Positions 34,696-43,713 of a DNA stretch of 64,000 nt are shown piece after piece. The first letter of the stretch is position 1, and each line of letters starts with the position of its first letter. The position numbers were made by a program, and so were the translations under genes. The notes under the pieces are model-generated. The model had not been told where the DNA came from and did not search any database. It was given only the letters and a program-made list of their open reading frames with translations. The stretch is from Hamadaea sp013361475 (GTDB lineage: Bacteria; Actinomycetota; Actinomycetes; Mycobacteriales; Micromonosporaceae): positions 1 to 64,000 of the forward strand of contig NZ_JBFAHM010000023.1 in NCBI RefSeq assembly GCF_040654195.1, given 5' to 3'.

Positions 34696-35721
34696 CAGCG
34701 CGAGGAAGGCGTCGGCGACGCGCTCCCGGCCCCGCCCGTCGACGACGGCCATCGCCCGCGTGGACAGCTCCGTGCGTACAAGCGGGGTGGTCAGAAGCTC
34801 GCGGAGCACGACCACCGCGGACTCGGCGGCGGGCGACGCGGGATCGGCGAGGTCGCTGAGCAGGCCGATGCCGGCGGTGAGCCCACGGGCCATGACCCGC
34901 TCGTAGCCCAGCCACTGGTTGTCGACGACCCAGACCATCGCGGCCGCCGCACCCAGGCACAGCAGCTCCCAGGTGGAGGTGCCGGAGGCGCTGACCACGA
35001 CGTCGGCGGCGGCGATGTGCTCGGGCAGCCGGTCGGTCGGGTCGATGATCCGCAGCTCCTGGCCCGGCCCCGGGGTCAGCTGCGCCAGCTCCTTGCGAAG
35101 CTGCTCGGAGCCCGCGACCACGGTGGCGTCGACGGGGACCCCGGTCGCGAGCACCAGCCGGACGACGACCGGCGCGGCCCCGAACGCGTCGGTGCCGCCG
35201 AAGAAGGCCAGCAGCTTCGGCCGGCCCTCTTGGGCGGACTTGGGCCGCTCGGGCCGCAGGCGCCGCACCGAGTCGCGCAGGAGCACGTAGTTCAGGCCCG
35301 CGAGGCGCGGCACGCTGGTCGGCACCTCGGCCAGCTCCGCGTCCAGGTTCTGGTCCAGGAACAGGTCCGGTTCCTGACCGCGGGTCTCACCGTCCACAAT
35401 CGCCAGGACTGGTACGCCGGAAGCCCGGACCGCGCCCGCACACTTCGGGTCGAGAGTGTACGAGTCCACGACGAGCCCGCTCAACTGGAGGTCCCGTACG
35501 GCCGCCACCAGATCGGCCGGCGTCTCCGGGCCGGGCAGCAACGGCAGGTCGCGTTCGCGCAGCTCCCGTTCGGCCCAGCCCACGCCGCCGACGTCACCGA
35601 GGAACACGACGCGTACGCCGCGCGAGGTGAGCTCCTCGGCCAGCGCGATACCCCGGACCAGGTGCCCGACGCCCGTCGTGGGGCCGGCGTCGCACCGGAT
35701 CCCGATCCGGATGTCGCTCAC
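34690..35721 (-). CDS. pseG: PseG-like UDP-sugar hydrolase, pseudaminic acid pathway
   Basis: 343 aa. It resembles PseG, a GT-B-fold enzyme that removes UDP from UDP-6-deoxy-AltdiNAc to give the free sugar used by PseI. The N-terminal motif RCDAGPTTGVGHLVRGIALA (about residues 8-28) holds the catalytic His region; a C-terminal GT-B half contains SASGTSTWELLCLG. GTG at 35721 overlaps the stop of the cytidylyltransferase gene (GTGA). Last gene of the pseB-pseC-pseF-pseG run. Confidence 0.88.
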   Translation of the reverse strand: MSDIRIGIRCDAGPTTGVGHLVRGIALAEELTSRGVRVVFLGDVGGVGWAERELRERDLPLLPGPETPADLVAAVRDLQLSGLVVDSYTLDPKCAGAVRASGVPVLAIVDGETRGQEPDLFLDQNLDAELAEVPTSVPRLAGLNYVLLRDSVRRLRPERPKSAQEGRPKLLAFFGGTDAFGAAPVVVRLVLATGVPVDATVVAGSEQLRKELAQLTPGPGQELRIIDPTDRLPEHIAAADVVVSASGTSTWELLCLGAAAAMVWVVDNQWLGYERVMARGLTAGIGLLSDLADPASPAAESAVVVLRELLTTPLVRTELSTRAMAVVDGRGRERVADAFLALL

Positions 35722-36461
35722 CCCTGATTCAGAGCCTTCTGCTCGACGTGGGCGTTGATCTGGGCGACCTCCGGGTTGGCGGCGAGCCACTCCACCATCT
35801 TCTGCAGCGAGACGCTGGTGTCGCCGAAGTGCGCCACCGCCTCCTCGACGAGCCGCCAGTCGTCCTCGGTGTCGACGGTCAGCCGCAGCGACGATCGGTC
35901 CGGCGGCAGGGTCAGGCCCATCACGCGGAACTGGTCCGGGTTCGAGTACGCGTACGACGTGACGTGGATGCGGTGGAAGCCCTCGGCGATCTGCCCGATG
36001 CGCCGCAGCGTAGCGGCGTCGATGATCTCGACGTCCATCCCGAGCGGCAGCATCCGCTTGATCGAGGTGCTGAGGTAGTCGAGCCCCGGCACGCTGCGGA
36101 ACACCCGGCAGGCCAGCGCGACGATCTCGGGGTCGATCAGCGGATTGTCGGCGGAGAACCGCATGACGGCGTCCGCCGGGTGCTCGTCGAGCGCGCCGAT
36201 GAACCGCGTTAGCACGTCGTCGACCGGACCCCGGTACGCCGCTACGCCCAGCCGCTCGCACTCGGCGACGATCTCATCGTCGATGTCCTCGACGGTCGTC
36301 GCGACGACCACCTTGTCCAGCGCGCCGCTCTCATGGGCGGCCCGCACGACCCGGCCGAGCACCGTGCGCCCGGCCAGCGTCTTGAGGACCTTGCTGGGCA
36401 GCCGGGTGGAACCCATCCGCGCCTGGATGATGCCGACGACGCCGACGCGACCTGCGCTCAC
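35718..36461 (-). CDS. pseF: SpsF/PseF-like cytidylyltransferase
   Basis: 247 aa. The N-terminus GIIQARMGSTRLPSKVLK (about residues 10-27) is the nucleotide-binding motif of the SpsF/CMP-sugar synthetase family. In this context it should activate pseudaminic acid to CMP-Pse. It is closer to SpsF than to NeuA, which is common for loci of this kind. GTG follows AGGAGGAAG. Coupled to pseG. Confidence 0.85.
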   Translation of the reverse strand: MSAGRVGVVGIIQARMGSTRLPSKVLKTLAGRTVLGRVVRAAHESGALDKVVVATTVEDIDDEIVAECERLGVAAYRGPVDDVLTRFIGALDEHPADAVMRFSADNPLIDPEIVALACRVFRSVPGLDYLSTSIKRMLPLGMDVEIIDAATLRRIGQIAEGFHRIHVTSYAYSNPDQFRVMGLTLPPDRSSLRLTVDTEDDWRLVEEAVAHFGDTSVSLQKMVEWLAANPEVAQINAHVEQKALNQG

Positions 36462-36532
36462 CCTTCCTCCTGCTCCTCGCCGTTCCGACGGGTTACCCGC
36501 CTGTCTTTCCGGTAGTCACGCTCGCACGGGGG

Positions 36533-37657
36533 TCAGCCGAGGATCGTACGCAGAGCTTCCACGACCCTATCCTGATCGTCTTCGGTCAGCGCCGGGAAGA
36601 GCGGCAACGACAGCTCCTCGGCGTAGAACTTCTCCGCGTTCGGGCACATCCCCCGCCGGTAGCCCAGTTCCGCGTACGCGGGGTGCCAGTAGACCGGGAT
36701 GTAGTTGACCTGCACCAAGATCCCGGCCGCCCGCAGCTTGTCGTAGACCTCCCGGCGGCGGCCGTCGAGCACGCGCACCGGATACAGGTGGTACGCCGGG
36801 TCGACCCAGTCGCGTTCGACCGGCAGCCTCAGGCCCGGCACGTCGGCGAGCAGCTCGTTGTAGCGGGCGCGCAATGCCGTCCGGCGAGCCTTGAAGGCGC
36901 CGAGCCGGGTCAGCTGGGCTCGGCCGAGCGCGCAGAGCACGTCGGGCAGCCGGTAGTTGACGCCGAACTCCTGGACCTCGTAGTACCAGCCGCCGTCGGT
37001 CGGATTCGCGAAGTCCTCCTCCTCGCGAATCATGCCGATGCCCTTGAACCGGCGCGCCCGCTTCATCAGCTCCGGATCGGCCGCCGCGACCCCGCCGCCC
37101 TCGGCGGTGGTGAGGTTCTTGGTCGGGAAGAAGGAGAAGGTCGTCAGGTCGGCCAGCGAACCGACGAACCGGCCCTTGTAGGTGCCGCCGATCGCGTGGG
37201 CGGCGTCGGCCAGCACCAGGGCCCCCACCTCGTCGGCGACCTTGCGCAGCTCGTCGTACTCGGCCGGGTGACCGGCGTAGTCGACGGCCGCGATCACCTT
37301 CGTCCGCTCGGTCGTCATCGCGGCGGCGGCGGCCGGGTCGAGGTTGGCCGTGTCCTCCTCGACGTCGGCGAAGAGGACCTTGGCCCCGAGGATCGTCGCG
37401 CACGAGGCGGTCGCGACGAACGTCATCGGCGTGGTGACCACCTCGTCGCCGGGCCGGATCCCGGCCGCGGCGTACGCCACGTGCAGCGCGGCGGTGCCGT
37501 TGCTGACCACGGTGACCGGTACGCCGCCGGTCCACTCGGCGAGATCCCGCTCGAAGGCGTCGACCTGAGGCCCGGTCGTGAGCCAGTCACTACGCAGCGC
37601 CTCGGTGACGGCCGCGATGTCGGCGTCCTCGATGGTCTGCCTACCGTACGGGATCAT
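36533..37657 (-). CDS. pseC: PseC aminotransferase
   Basis: 374 aa, DegT/DnrJ/EryC1 family PLP enzyme. The Schiff-base Lys is in FSFFPTKNLTTAEGG (about residue 181), and DAAHAIGGTYKG binds PLP. PseC converts the 4-keto sugar made by PseB to UDP-4-amino-4,6-dideoxy-beta-L-AltNAc. ATG follows AGGAGG; earlier in-frame starts lie in the gap or in pseB. 55 bp downstream of pseB. Confidence 0.92.
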   Translation of the reverse strand: MIPYGRQTIEDADIAAVTEALRSDWLTTGPQVDAFERDLAEWTGGVPVTVVSNGTAALHVAYAAAGIRPGDEVVTTPMTFVATASCATILGAKVLFADVEEDTANLDPAAAAAMTTERTKVIAAVDYAGHPAEYDELRKVADEVGALVLADAAHAIGGTYKGRFVGSLADLTTFSFFPTKNLTTAEGGGVAAADPELMKRARRFKGIGMIREEEDFANPTDGGWYYEVQEFGVNYRLPDVLCALGRAQLTRLGAFKARRTALRARYNELLADVPGLRLPVERDWVDPAYHLYPVRVLDGRRREVYDKLRAAGILVQVNYIPVYWHPAYAELGYRRGMCPNAEKFYAEELSLPLFPALTEDDQDRVVEALRTILG

Positions 37658-37712
37658 CGCGCCTCCTGGGCCTAGAGCTGCGTCAGCTGGCTTCGAGCTG
37701 CGGGACGGCAGG

Positions 37713-38696
37713 TCAGGCCTGGATCCCGAGGATCTCGCGCAGCTGCTCGACCGACAGCCACATGTCGTTGTTGTCCGACCGGTAGTTGAAGTCCTCGGCG
37801 ACCGGCTCGGCGTCGACCGGCGGGATGTAGCCCCACTCGGCGATCGTGGGCTGCACGACATAGCGGTCGGTGAGGCGTACCGTGCGGTGCGCGTCGTCGA
37901 TCGCGATCATCTCCTCGTGCAGCTTCTCGCCGGGGCGGATGCCGATCTCGTGCGTCGCGCTGCCGGGAGCGACGGCCTCGACGAGGTCGCCGATCCGCAT
38001 CGAGGGGATCCGCGGCACGTAGAGTTCGCCGCCGTTCATCAGGTCGAACGAGTCGACGACGAACTGGACGGCCTGCTCCAGAGTGATCCAGAACCGGGTC
38101 ATCCGCTTGTCGGTGATCGGCAGGCTCTCGCCCTCGGCGGCGAGCTTGCGGAACAGCGGGACGACCGAGCCCCGGCTGCCCATCACGTTGCCGTAGCGGA
38201 CCACGGAGAACCGGGTCGGGTAGGCGGCCGCGTAGTGGTTGGCCGAGACGAAGAGCTTGTCGGCGACGAGCTTGGTCGCGCCGTAGAGGTTGATCGGGCT
38301 GGAGGCCTTGTCGGTCGAGAGCGCGACGACCTTCTTCACCCCGTTGTCGATCGCGGCCTCGATGACGTTCTGCGAGCCGGCGACGTTGGTGCGGACGAAC
38401 TCGAACGGGTTGTACTCCGCCGTGTCGACCTGCTTCAGCGCGGCGGCGTGCACGACATAGTCAACCTTGTGCATCGCCCGGGTCAGCCGCTCGCGGTCGC
38501 GAACGTCGCCGATGAACCAGCGCAGCCGCTCGTCGTTGCCGAACATCTGGCGAACCTCGTACTGCTTCAGCTCGTCCCGGGACAGGATCACCAGGCGAGC
38601 CGGGTCGAGGTTGTCCAGCGCGTAGCGCAGGAATGCCTTGCCGAATGAACCCGTCCCACCGGTGATGAGGATGGACGAACCCCGCAGCACGCTCAC
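37713..38696 (-). CDS. pseB: PseB UDP-GlcNAc 4,6-dehydratase (5-inverting)
   Basis: 327 aa SDR-type enzyme. GGTGSFG (about residues 12-18) binds NADP; ALSTDKASSPINLYGATK (about 125-143) contains the catalytic residues typical of PseB/FlaA1. It commits UDP-GlcNAc to the pathway by 4,6-dehydration with C5 inversion. The GTG at 38696 follows AAGGAG. First gene of the pseBCFG run; a divergent operon for the acyl system starts 251 bp away. Confidence 0.93.
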   Translation of the reverse strand: MSVLRGSSILITGGTGSFGKAFLRYALDNLDPARLVILSRDELKQYEVRQMFGNDERLRWFIGDVRDRERLTRAMHKVDYVVHAAALKQVDTAEYNPFEFVRTNVAGSQNVIEAAIDNGVKKVVALSTDKASSPINLYGATKLVADKLFVSANHYAAAYPTRFSVVRYGNVMGSRGSVVPLFRKLAAEGESLPITDKRMTRFWITLEQAVQFVVDSFDLMNGGELYVPRIPSMRIGDLVEAVAPGSATHEIGIRPGEKLHEEMIAIDDAHRTVRLTDRYVVQPTIAEWGYIPPVDAEPVAEDFNYRSDNNDMWLSVEQLREILGIQA

Positions 38697-38717
38697 AATA
38701 CGCTCCTTGCCGTCTTC

Positions 38718-38747
38718 ATTAACCCAAGCCGCATTATCCGAGGTCAA
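38718..38747 (-). promoter_or_regulatory. Candidate pseB promoter
   Basis: On the minus strand TTGACC (38747-38742) and GTTAAT (38723-38718) are 18 bp apart, about 20 bp before the pseB start. The -10 box is imperfect. The rest of the gap to 38948 holds a CCCCC-TGGT-GGGGG hairpin (38834-38847) and a TAAACT box (38884-38889) facing the ACP gene without a visible -35. Confidence 0.35.
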
Positions 38748-38947
38748 CCCGGATCGGTCCACCGAAGGCGGCCGCGTGGCTCGCGCGCGGCACCTTCTAC
38801 CCCGCTGCGGCCCGTGCCAACATACACGGCGTACCCCCTGGTGGGGGAAACACCGTCCGGGCGGGGCGGCCGCCGGTCTGGGCTAAACTCGCCGAGCGCC
38901 GTCCGCGCTTCTCGCGGGCACCGCTGTGGCTTCCTGGAGGGACGTAA

Positions 38948-39190
38948 GTGATCGAGATCGACCGGCTGCGCAAGGTCTTCCGCTCCTCGCTCGAGTTGCC
39001 CGAGGACTACGACGTCGACGGCCTGGAGTACCGCGGGATCGAGAAGTGGGACTCGCTGGCCCACATGTCCCTGGTCGCCGCGATCGAGGACGAGTTCGAC
39101 GTCATGATCGACACCGATGACGTGATCGACATGAGCTCCTTCGGCAAGGCCCGCGAGATCCTGGGCAAGCACGGTGTCGAGTTCGCCTGA
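38948..39190 (+). CDS. Acyl carrier protein
   Basis: 80 aa, acidic, four-helix ACP. The phosphopantetheine Ser is in EKWDSLAHMSL (about residue 36; DSL motif). It is distinct from the housekeeping AcpP in sequence (IEIDRLRKVFRSSLELPEDY start). GTG follows GGAGGG. It opens a five-gene operon whose products load, reduce and transfer acyl groups, so it is probably the carrier of that system. Confidence 0.93.
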   Translation: MIEIDRLRKVFRSSLELPEDYDVDGLEYRGIEKWDSLAHMSLVAAIEDEFDVMIDTDDVIDMSSFGKAREILGKHGVEFA

Positions 39191-39944
39191 AGTTCACTCG
39201 CCGGACTCCGGCGCCCGTGTGGCGCTCGTCACCGGCGGGTCGCGCGGCATCGGCCGAGCGGTCGCCGAGCGGCTGGCCGCGGACGGGTACGCCGTCGCCG
39301 TCCACGCGAGCACGGTCGCGAACGCCCAGGGCGTCGCGGACGAGCTGGCCGGCCGGTACGCCGTGCCGACGCTGGCCGTCGGGGCGGACGTGAGTGACCC
39401 GGCCGCCGTGAAGGCCGCCGTGCGGTCGGTGTTCGAGCAGTTCCGGCGGCTGGACGCGCTGGTCGTCGGGGCCGGTACGCACGAGGCGGGCCTGCTCGGC
39501 ATGCAGTCCGACGCCAGTACGCAGCGTCTCTTCGACGTCAACGCGGTCGGCGCCGCGCATACGCTGCAGCACGCGACCCGGCTGCTGCGCCGCGGCCACT
39601 CCCCCGCCGTCGTCCTGATCGCCTCGGTCATGGGCCGGGTCGGCGGGGCGGGTCAGGCGATCTACTCCGCGACCAAGGCGGCCGTGATCGGGCTGACCCT
39701 GGCCGCGGCCAAGGAACTCGGGCCGGCCGGCATCCGGGTCAACGCGGTCGCGCCGGGCTTCATCGAGACCGACATGCTCAGCACCCTCGACGAGGCGGGC
39801 CGGGCCGAGGTCGTCGCGGCCACCCCGCTGAACCGGCTGGGCCGCCCACAGGACGTGGCCGACGCGGTCGCGTTCCTGCTCTCCCCGCAGGCCTCGTTCG
39901 TCACCGGACAAGTCCTCGGCGTCGACGGAGGCGTACTTCGATGA
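39174..39944 (+). CDS. FabG-like short-chain reductase
   Basis: 256 aa classical SDR. GGSRGIG (about residues 21-27) binds NADP(H), NxxG-like VVGAGT follows, and the catalytic Ser/Tyr/Lys are in LIASVMGR and YSATKAAV (Tyr about 164). The C-terminus (VTGQVLGVDGG) is that of 3-oxoacyl-ACP reductases. The GTG at 39174 overlaps the ACP gene by 17 bp. It may reduce a ketoacyl-ACP (for example to a 3-hydroxyacyl group) or handle the aldehyde made by the LuxC-like enzyme; the sequence does not decide. Confidence 0.88.
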   Translation: MSSSPEVHSPDSGARVALVTGGSRGIGRAVAERLAADGYAVAVHASTVANAQGVADELAGRYAVPTLAVGADVSDPAAVKAAVRSVFEQFRRLDALVVGAGTHEAGLLGMQSDASTQRLFDVNAVGAAHTLQHATRLLRRGHSPAVVLIASVMGRVGGAGQAIYSATKAAVIGLTLAAAKELGPAGIRVNAVAPGFIETDMLSTLDEAGRAEVVAATPLNRLGRPQDVADAVAFLLSPQASFVTGQVLGVDGGVLR

Positions 39945-41326
39945 TCAGCTTGGTCGGGCCGGGCGCCCGGCTGGTCGACGCCGCCACCGGCGACGTCCTG
40001 GCCGGCGAGGAACTGGCGGACCGGGTCGCGGCGGCGGCCGAGCAGGCGGCGACCTGGCCCGGGGTGCTGTTCGCACACTTCCCGGCCACGATCGACGCCG
40101 TCGTCGGCTACCTGGGCGCGCTCCAGGCCGGCCGGCCGATCTGTCTGCTCGACCCCGACCTGCACGCCGATCTGCGGGACCGCCTCGTGGCCCGGTTCGA
40201 GCCCGGCGCGATCACGAACGGCAAGGGCGACCTGCCGCCCGGCTACCACGCCGAGGGTGACGTCTGGCTCCGGGACGAGCCGTCGGCGGTCACCCCGCAC
40301 GCCGACCTGGCGCTGCTGCTCACCACCTCCGGCTCGACCGGTGACCCCAAGCTCGTCCGGCTGACCCCGACCGCGGTGGAGTCCAACGCCCGCGCGATCG
40401 CCGCGGCGCTCGGCATCGACGGCGGCGAGGTCGCGATCACCAGCCTGCCGCTGTTCTACTCGTACGGGATGTCGGTGCTGAACTCGCACCTGATCAGCGG
40501 CGCGACGGTGGTGGTGTCACCGCGGACGTTCCTGGAACGCGAGTTCTGGAACGACGTGAACACCTATGGCGTCACCGGTCTCGCCGCCGTCCCGTACCAG
40601 TACGAGATGCTCAAGCGGCTGCGCTTCGACCCGGCCAAGTACCCGTCGCTGCGTACGCTGACGCAGGCGGGCGGGCGGCTGAAGGCCGAGCTGATCGTCG
40701 ACTTCCACGGCCGCATGTCGGCCGTCGGCGGCCGGATGTTCGTCATGTACGGGCAGACCGAGGCCGGTCCCCGGATGACGACGCTGCCTTCGGCGTACCT
40801 GCCGGCCAAGGTCGGCTCGGTGGGCCCGGCCCTGCCCGGCACCGAAGTGCTCATCCGGACCGACGACGGAGCCGAGACCGCCGAGCCCGACGTCGAGGGC
40901 GAGGTCATCTTCCGCGGCCCCAACGTCATGATGGGGTACGCCACCACCGCCGCCGACTTCGCGGGCGGCGACGAGCTCGGCGGCCGGTTGTCGACCGAGG
41001 ACCTGGGAAAGCTCGACGCCGACGGCCATTTGTGGATCACCGGGCGGCTGAAGCGGATGGGCAAGATCTTCGGCATCCGGGTCAACCTCGACGATGTGGA
41101 GCGGCTGCTCGTCGACAGCCCGCCGGTGGCGGCCATCCCCGGCGACGACCGGCTGACGGTCTTCGTCGAGTCCGATGAGGAGCAGTGGCCGGCCAAGATC
41201 AAGGCTCGGCTCGCCGAGGCGCTGGGCATCCACTCCAGCGGCTTCGACGTGCGCAGCATCACCGCTCTGCCGCTCCTGGCCAACGGTAAGGTCGATTATC
41301 GGAAGCTGGCGGAGGAGGGCGCGTGA
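39941..41326 (+). CDS. Acyl-AMP ligase (AMP-dependent synthetase)
   Basis: 461 aa ANL-family adenylating enzyme. P-loop-like TTSGSTGDPK (about residues 128-137), adenine motif MYGQTEAGP (about 268), hinge region ITGRLKRMGKIFGIRVNLDD (about 367-386) and the catalytic Lys in LLANGKVDYRKL near the C-terminus. It activates a carboxylic acid as acyl-AMP; beside an ACP gene it probably loads the acid onto the ACP. ATGA overlap with the SDR gene. Chain length cannot be read from the sequence. Confidence 0.88.
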   Translation: MISLVGPGARLVDAATGDVLAGEELADRVAAAAEQAATWPGVLFAHFPATIDAVVGYLGALQAGRPICLLDPDLHADLRDRLVARFEPGAITNGKGDLPPGYHAEGDVWLRDEPSAVTPHADLALLLTTSGSTGDPKLVRLTPTAVESNARAIAAALGIDGGEVAITSLPLFYSYGMSVLNSHLISGATVVVSPRTFLEREFWNDVNTYGVTGLAAVPYQYEMLKRLRFDPAKYPSLRTLTQAGGRLKAELIVDFHGRMSAVGGRMFVMYGQTEAGPRMTTLPSAYLPAKVGSVGPALPGTEVLIRTDDGAETAEPDVEGEVIFRGPNVMMGYATTAADFAGGDELGGRLSTEDLGKLDADGHLWITGRLKRMGKIFGIRVNLDDVERLLVDSPPVAAIPGDDRLTVFVESDEEQWPAKIKARLAEALGIHSSGFDVRSITALPLLANGKVDYRKLAEEGA

Positions 41327-42375
41327 GCGAGGAAGTCTTCACGCTGAAGCAGCCGGAGAAGGACGAGCGGCTGCTGGAGCAGCTGAGCGCGCTGACCCGG
41401 CACCACCGCGAGAACAGCCCTGAGTACGACCGGATCCTGCGGGCCAGCGGCCAGGCGCACGACTCTTACGCCAGCGTCTACGACCTGCCGTGGCTGCCGG
41501 TGCGGATGTTCAAGAACCACCACTTGAAGAGCATCCCGGAGGACCAGGTCGTCAAGGTCCTCACCTCCAGCGGCACGACCGGCGACGTGAGCCGGATCTA
41601 CCTCGACCGTGACGCCGCCGCCGCGCAGACCCGGATGCTCTCCCGGACGCTGCAGACCGTGCTCGGCCCGAAGCGGCTGCCCATGCTCATCGTCGACAGC
41701 CGCGGTGTGGTCGCCGACCGGCGCAGCTTCAGCGCCCGCGGCGCGGGCATGCTCGGCCTGATGAACTTCGGCCGCGAGCACGTGTGGGTGCTCGACGAGA
41801 AGGGCGAGCCCGACGTCGAGGTGCTCAAGCAGTTCCTCGCCAAGCACGGCGACCAGCCGTTCCTGATCTTCGGCTTCACCTTCATGGTGTGGCTCTACCT
41901 CTACGAGGCCGCCCGCGACGCCGGGCTGGACCTGTCCAACGGCATCCTGATCCACTCCGGCGGCTGGAAGAAGCTGATCGACCGGGCCGTGGACAACACG
42001 GAGTTCCGCCGCCGCCTCGCCGAGGACGTCGGCCTCACCAAGGTGCACAACTTCTACGGCATGGTCGAGCAGATCGGCACCGTCTACCTGGAGGGGCCGG
42101 ACGGCGGCGGGCTCTACTGCCCCGACTTCGCCGACGTCATCATCCGCGACCCGGAGACCTGGGAGGTCGCCCCGGTCGGCACGCCCGGCCTCATCGAGGT
42201 CACCAGTACGCTGCCCACCTCGTATCCGGGACACGTCCTGCTGACCGAGGATCTCGGTGTGGTGCACGGCGTGGACGACGGTGCCTGGCCAGGCAAGCGG
42301 TTCAGCGTCCTGGGCCGGCTCCCTCGCGCCGAGGCACGTGGCTGCAGCGACACCTTCACTGGAGGCGACCGATGA
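41323..42375 (+). CDS. LuxE-like acyl-protein synthetase
   Basis: 350 aa. It belongs to the LuxE branch of ANL enzymes: LTSSGTTGDVSRIYLDRDAA (about residues 80-100) is the nucleotide loop, and HNFYGMVEQIGTVY (about 245-258) the adenine region. In luminous bacteria LuxE activates a fatty acid and passes it to LuxC for reduction. GTG start overlapping the ligase stop (GTGA) and ATGA overlap with the LuxC-like gene indicate tight coupling. Luciferase genes are absent, so a role in light emission is not expected. Confidence 0.88.
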   Translation: MSEEVFTLKQPEKDERLLEQLSALTRHHRENSPEYDRILRASGQAHDSYASVYDLPWLPVRMFKNHHLKSIPEDQVVKVLTSSGTTGDVSRIYLDRDAAAAQTRMLSRTLQTVLGPKRLPMLIVDSRGVVADRRSFSARGAGMLGLMNFGREHVWVLDEKGEPDVEVLKQFLAKHGDQPFLIFGFTFMVWLYLYEAARDAGLDLSNGILIHSGGWKKLIDRAVDNTEFRRRLAEDVGLTKVHNFYGMVEQIGTVYLEGPDGGGLYCPDFADVIIRDPETWEVAPVGTPGLIEVTSTLPTSYPGHVLLTEDLGVVHGVDDGAWPGKRFSVLGRLPRAEARGCSDTFTGGDR

Positions 42376-43604
42376 AGATCGAGGTACGCTTCCCGGCCGG
42401 TCCGCAGGCCGAGATCGACGACGTCATCGCGGGGGTGACCGCCGAACCCGAGGGCGGCCGGCTGGTTCCCGGCGATCCCCGGGTCGTCGACTTCCTCACC
42501 GCGCTGGCCCGGCGGCTGCTGGCTCCGTCGATCGCCCGGCGCCACCCCGAGCTCGGCTCGCTCGGCTTCTTCCTGCGCAAGACCGAGATCCGCAAGACGC
42601 TGGAGCATCTGCGTCGCGAGGGCGACGACGCGCTGGTCTTCCCGCGCGGTCTGGTCTTCCACGTCCCACCGGCCAATGTGGACACGATTTTCGTCTACTC
42701 CTGGGCGCTGTCGGCGCTCGCCGGCAACCCCAACATCATCCGGATCTCGTCGCGGGCCGCCGGTGCGGCGCTGACCATCCTGGAGACGCTGAACGAGTGC
42801 CTCGCCGAGGCGCATCCGGCGATCGGCCAGACCCAGCGCATGATCACCTACGGTCACCAGGACGAGGTCACCGCGGCGCTCAGCGCCGCCTGCGATCTGC
42901 GCGTCATCTGGGGCGGCGACCGTACCGTCCGCGACATCCGGCGGCACCCGCTCGCGCCGCACGCCCGGGACGTCACGTTCCCCGACCGTTCCTCGTACGC
43001 CGCGATCTCCCTCGCGGGCTGGCAGGCCACCGACGCCGCGGGCCGCAAGCGGGCCGCCGAGGGACTCGTCAACGACGTCTACTGGTTCGACCAGGCGGCG
43101 TGCTCCTCCCCGATGGCGATCTACCTCGTGGGCGACCCCTCGCTTGCCCCGGCGGTCAAGGCCGAGCTGCTCTCGCTCGTCGCGGCCGGCGCCCGGGCGC
43201 AGGGATTCGCCGTCGACGCCGCGATGGCGGTGGAGAAGCGCGTCTCGACGTACGGCCTCGCCGCTCTCGGCAAAGCCACCGCGTTGGACCTGGCCGACAA
43301 CACCGTCACCGGGGTCACGCTCACCGGCCCGGACGCCGTGCCGCACGACTGGCTGGGCGCGGGCGTCTTCCCGTTCACCACGGTCGGCTCGCTCGCCGAG
43401 ATCGCGCCGCTGATCACCCGGAAGGACCAGACCTTCAGCCACTTCGGCTTCACCCGCGAAGAGCTGCTGGACTTCGCGCATCTGCTCGGCGGGCGCGGCG
43501 TGGACCGGATCGTGCCGTTCGGGCAGGCGCTGAACTTCGCCGGGGTGTGGGACGGCTATGACCTCATCCGCGAGTTCAGCCGCCTCGTCACCGTCGCCGC
43601 CTGA
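42372..43604 (+). CDS. LuxC-like acyl-CoA/fatty acyl reductase
   Basis: 410 aa, aldehyde-dehydrogenase fold. The acyl-accepting Cys is in YWFDQAACSSP (about residue 243), and VFHVPPANVDTIFVYSWALS is the typical LuxC N-terminal motif. It reduces an enzyme-bound acyl group to an aldehyde with NADPH. Together with the LuxE-like partner it would form a fatty acid reductase complex fed by the ACP and ligase of the same operon. It ends before a family 3 palindrome facing the SDR gene. Confidence 0.9.
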   Translation: MKIEVRFPAGPQAEIDDVIAGVTAEPEGGRLVPGDPRVVDFLTALARRLLAPSIARRHPELGSLGFFLRKTEIRKTLEHLRREGDDALVFPRGLVFHVPPANVDTIFVYSWALSALAGNPNIIRISSRAAGAALTILETLNECLAEAHPAIGQTQRMITYGHQDEVTAALSAACDLRVIWGGDRTVRDIRRHPLAPHARDVTFPDRSSYAAISLAGWQATDAAGRKRAAEGLVNDVYWFDQAACSSPMAIYLVGDPSLAPAVKAELLSLVAAGARAQGFAVDAAMAVEKRVSTYGLAALGKATALDLADNTVTGVTLTGPDAVPHDWLGAGVFPFTTVGSLAEIAPLITRKDQTFSHFGFTREELLDFAHLLGGRGVDRIVPFGQALNFAGVWDGYDLIREFSRLVTVAA

Positions 43605-43627
43605 GCCGCGCCGTCGCCAAGATCATC

Positions 43628-43688
43628 GCGTTTTCCGGGAAATCGTCCCCATTCCGGTGACGCGAGGGGACGTTATCCCGGATAACGC
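43628..43688. repeat. Intergenic palindrome, family 3, copy B
   Basis: GCGTTTTCCGGGAAATCGTC and the GGGGACGTTATCCCGGATAA arm pair with three mismatches in 23 bp around a loop with GTGACGCGAG. Convergent LuxC-like and SDR genes flank it. It is preceded by AGATCATCGCGT, the same tip as family 2. Confidence 0.85.
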
Positions 43689-43713
43689 AAAAATGAGCCG
43701 CCGCCGCGCCCGT

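Noticed and set aside
38948..43604. Bioluminescence operon
   Set aside because: LuxC- and LuxE-like genes are present but no luxA, luxB or flavin reductase; such reductases also serve in other pathways.
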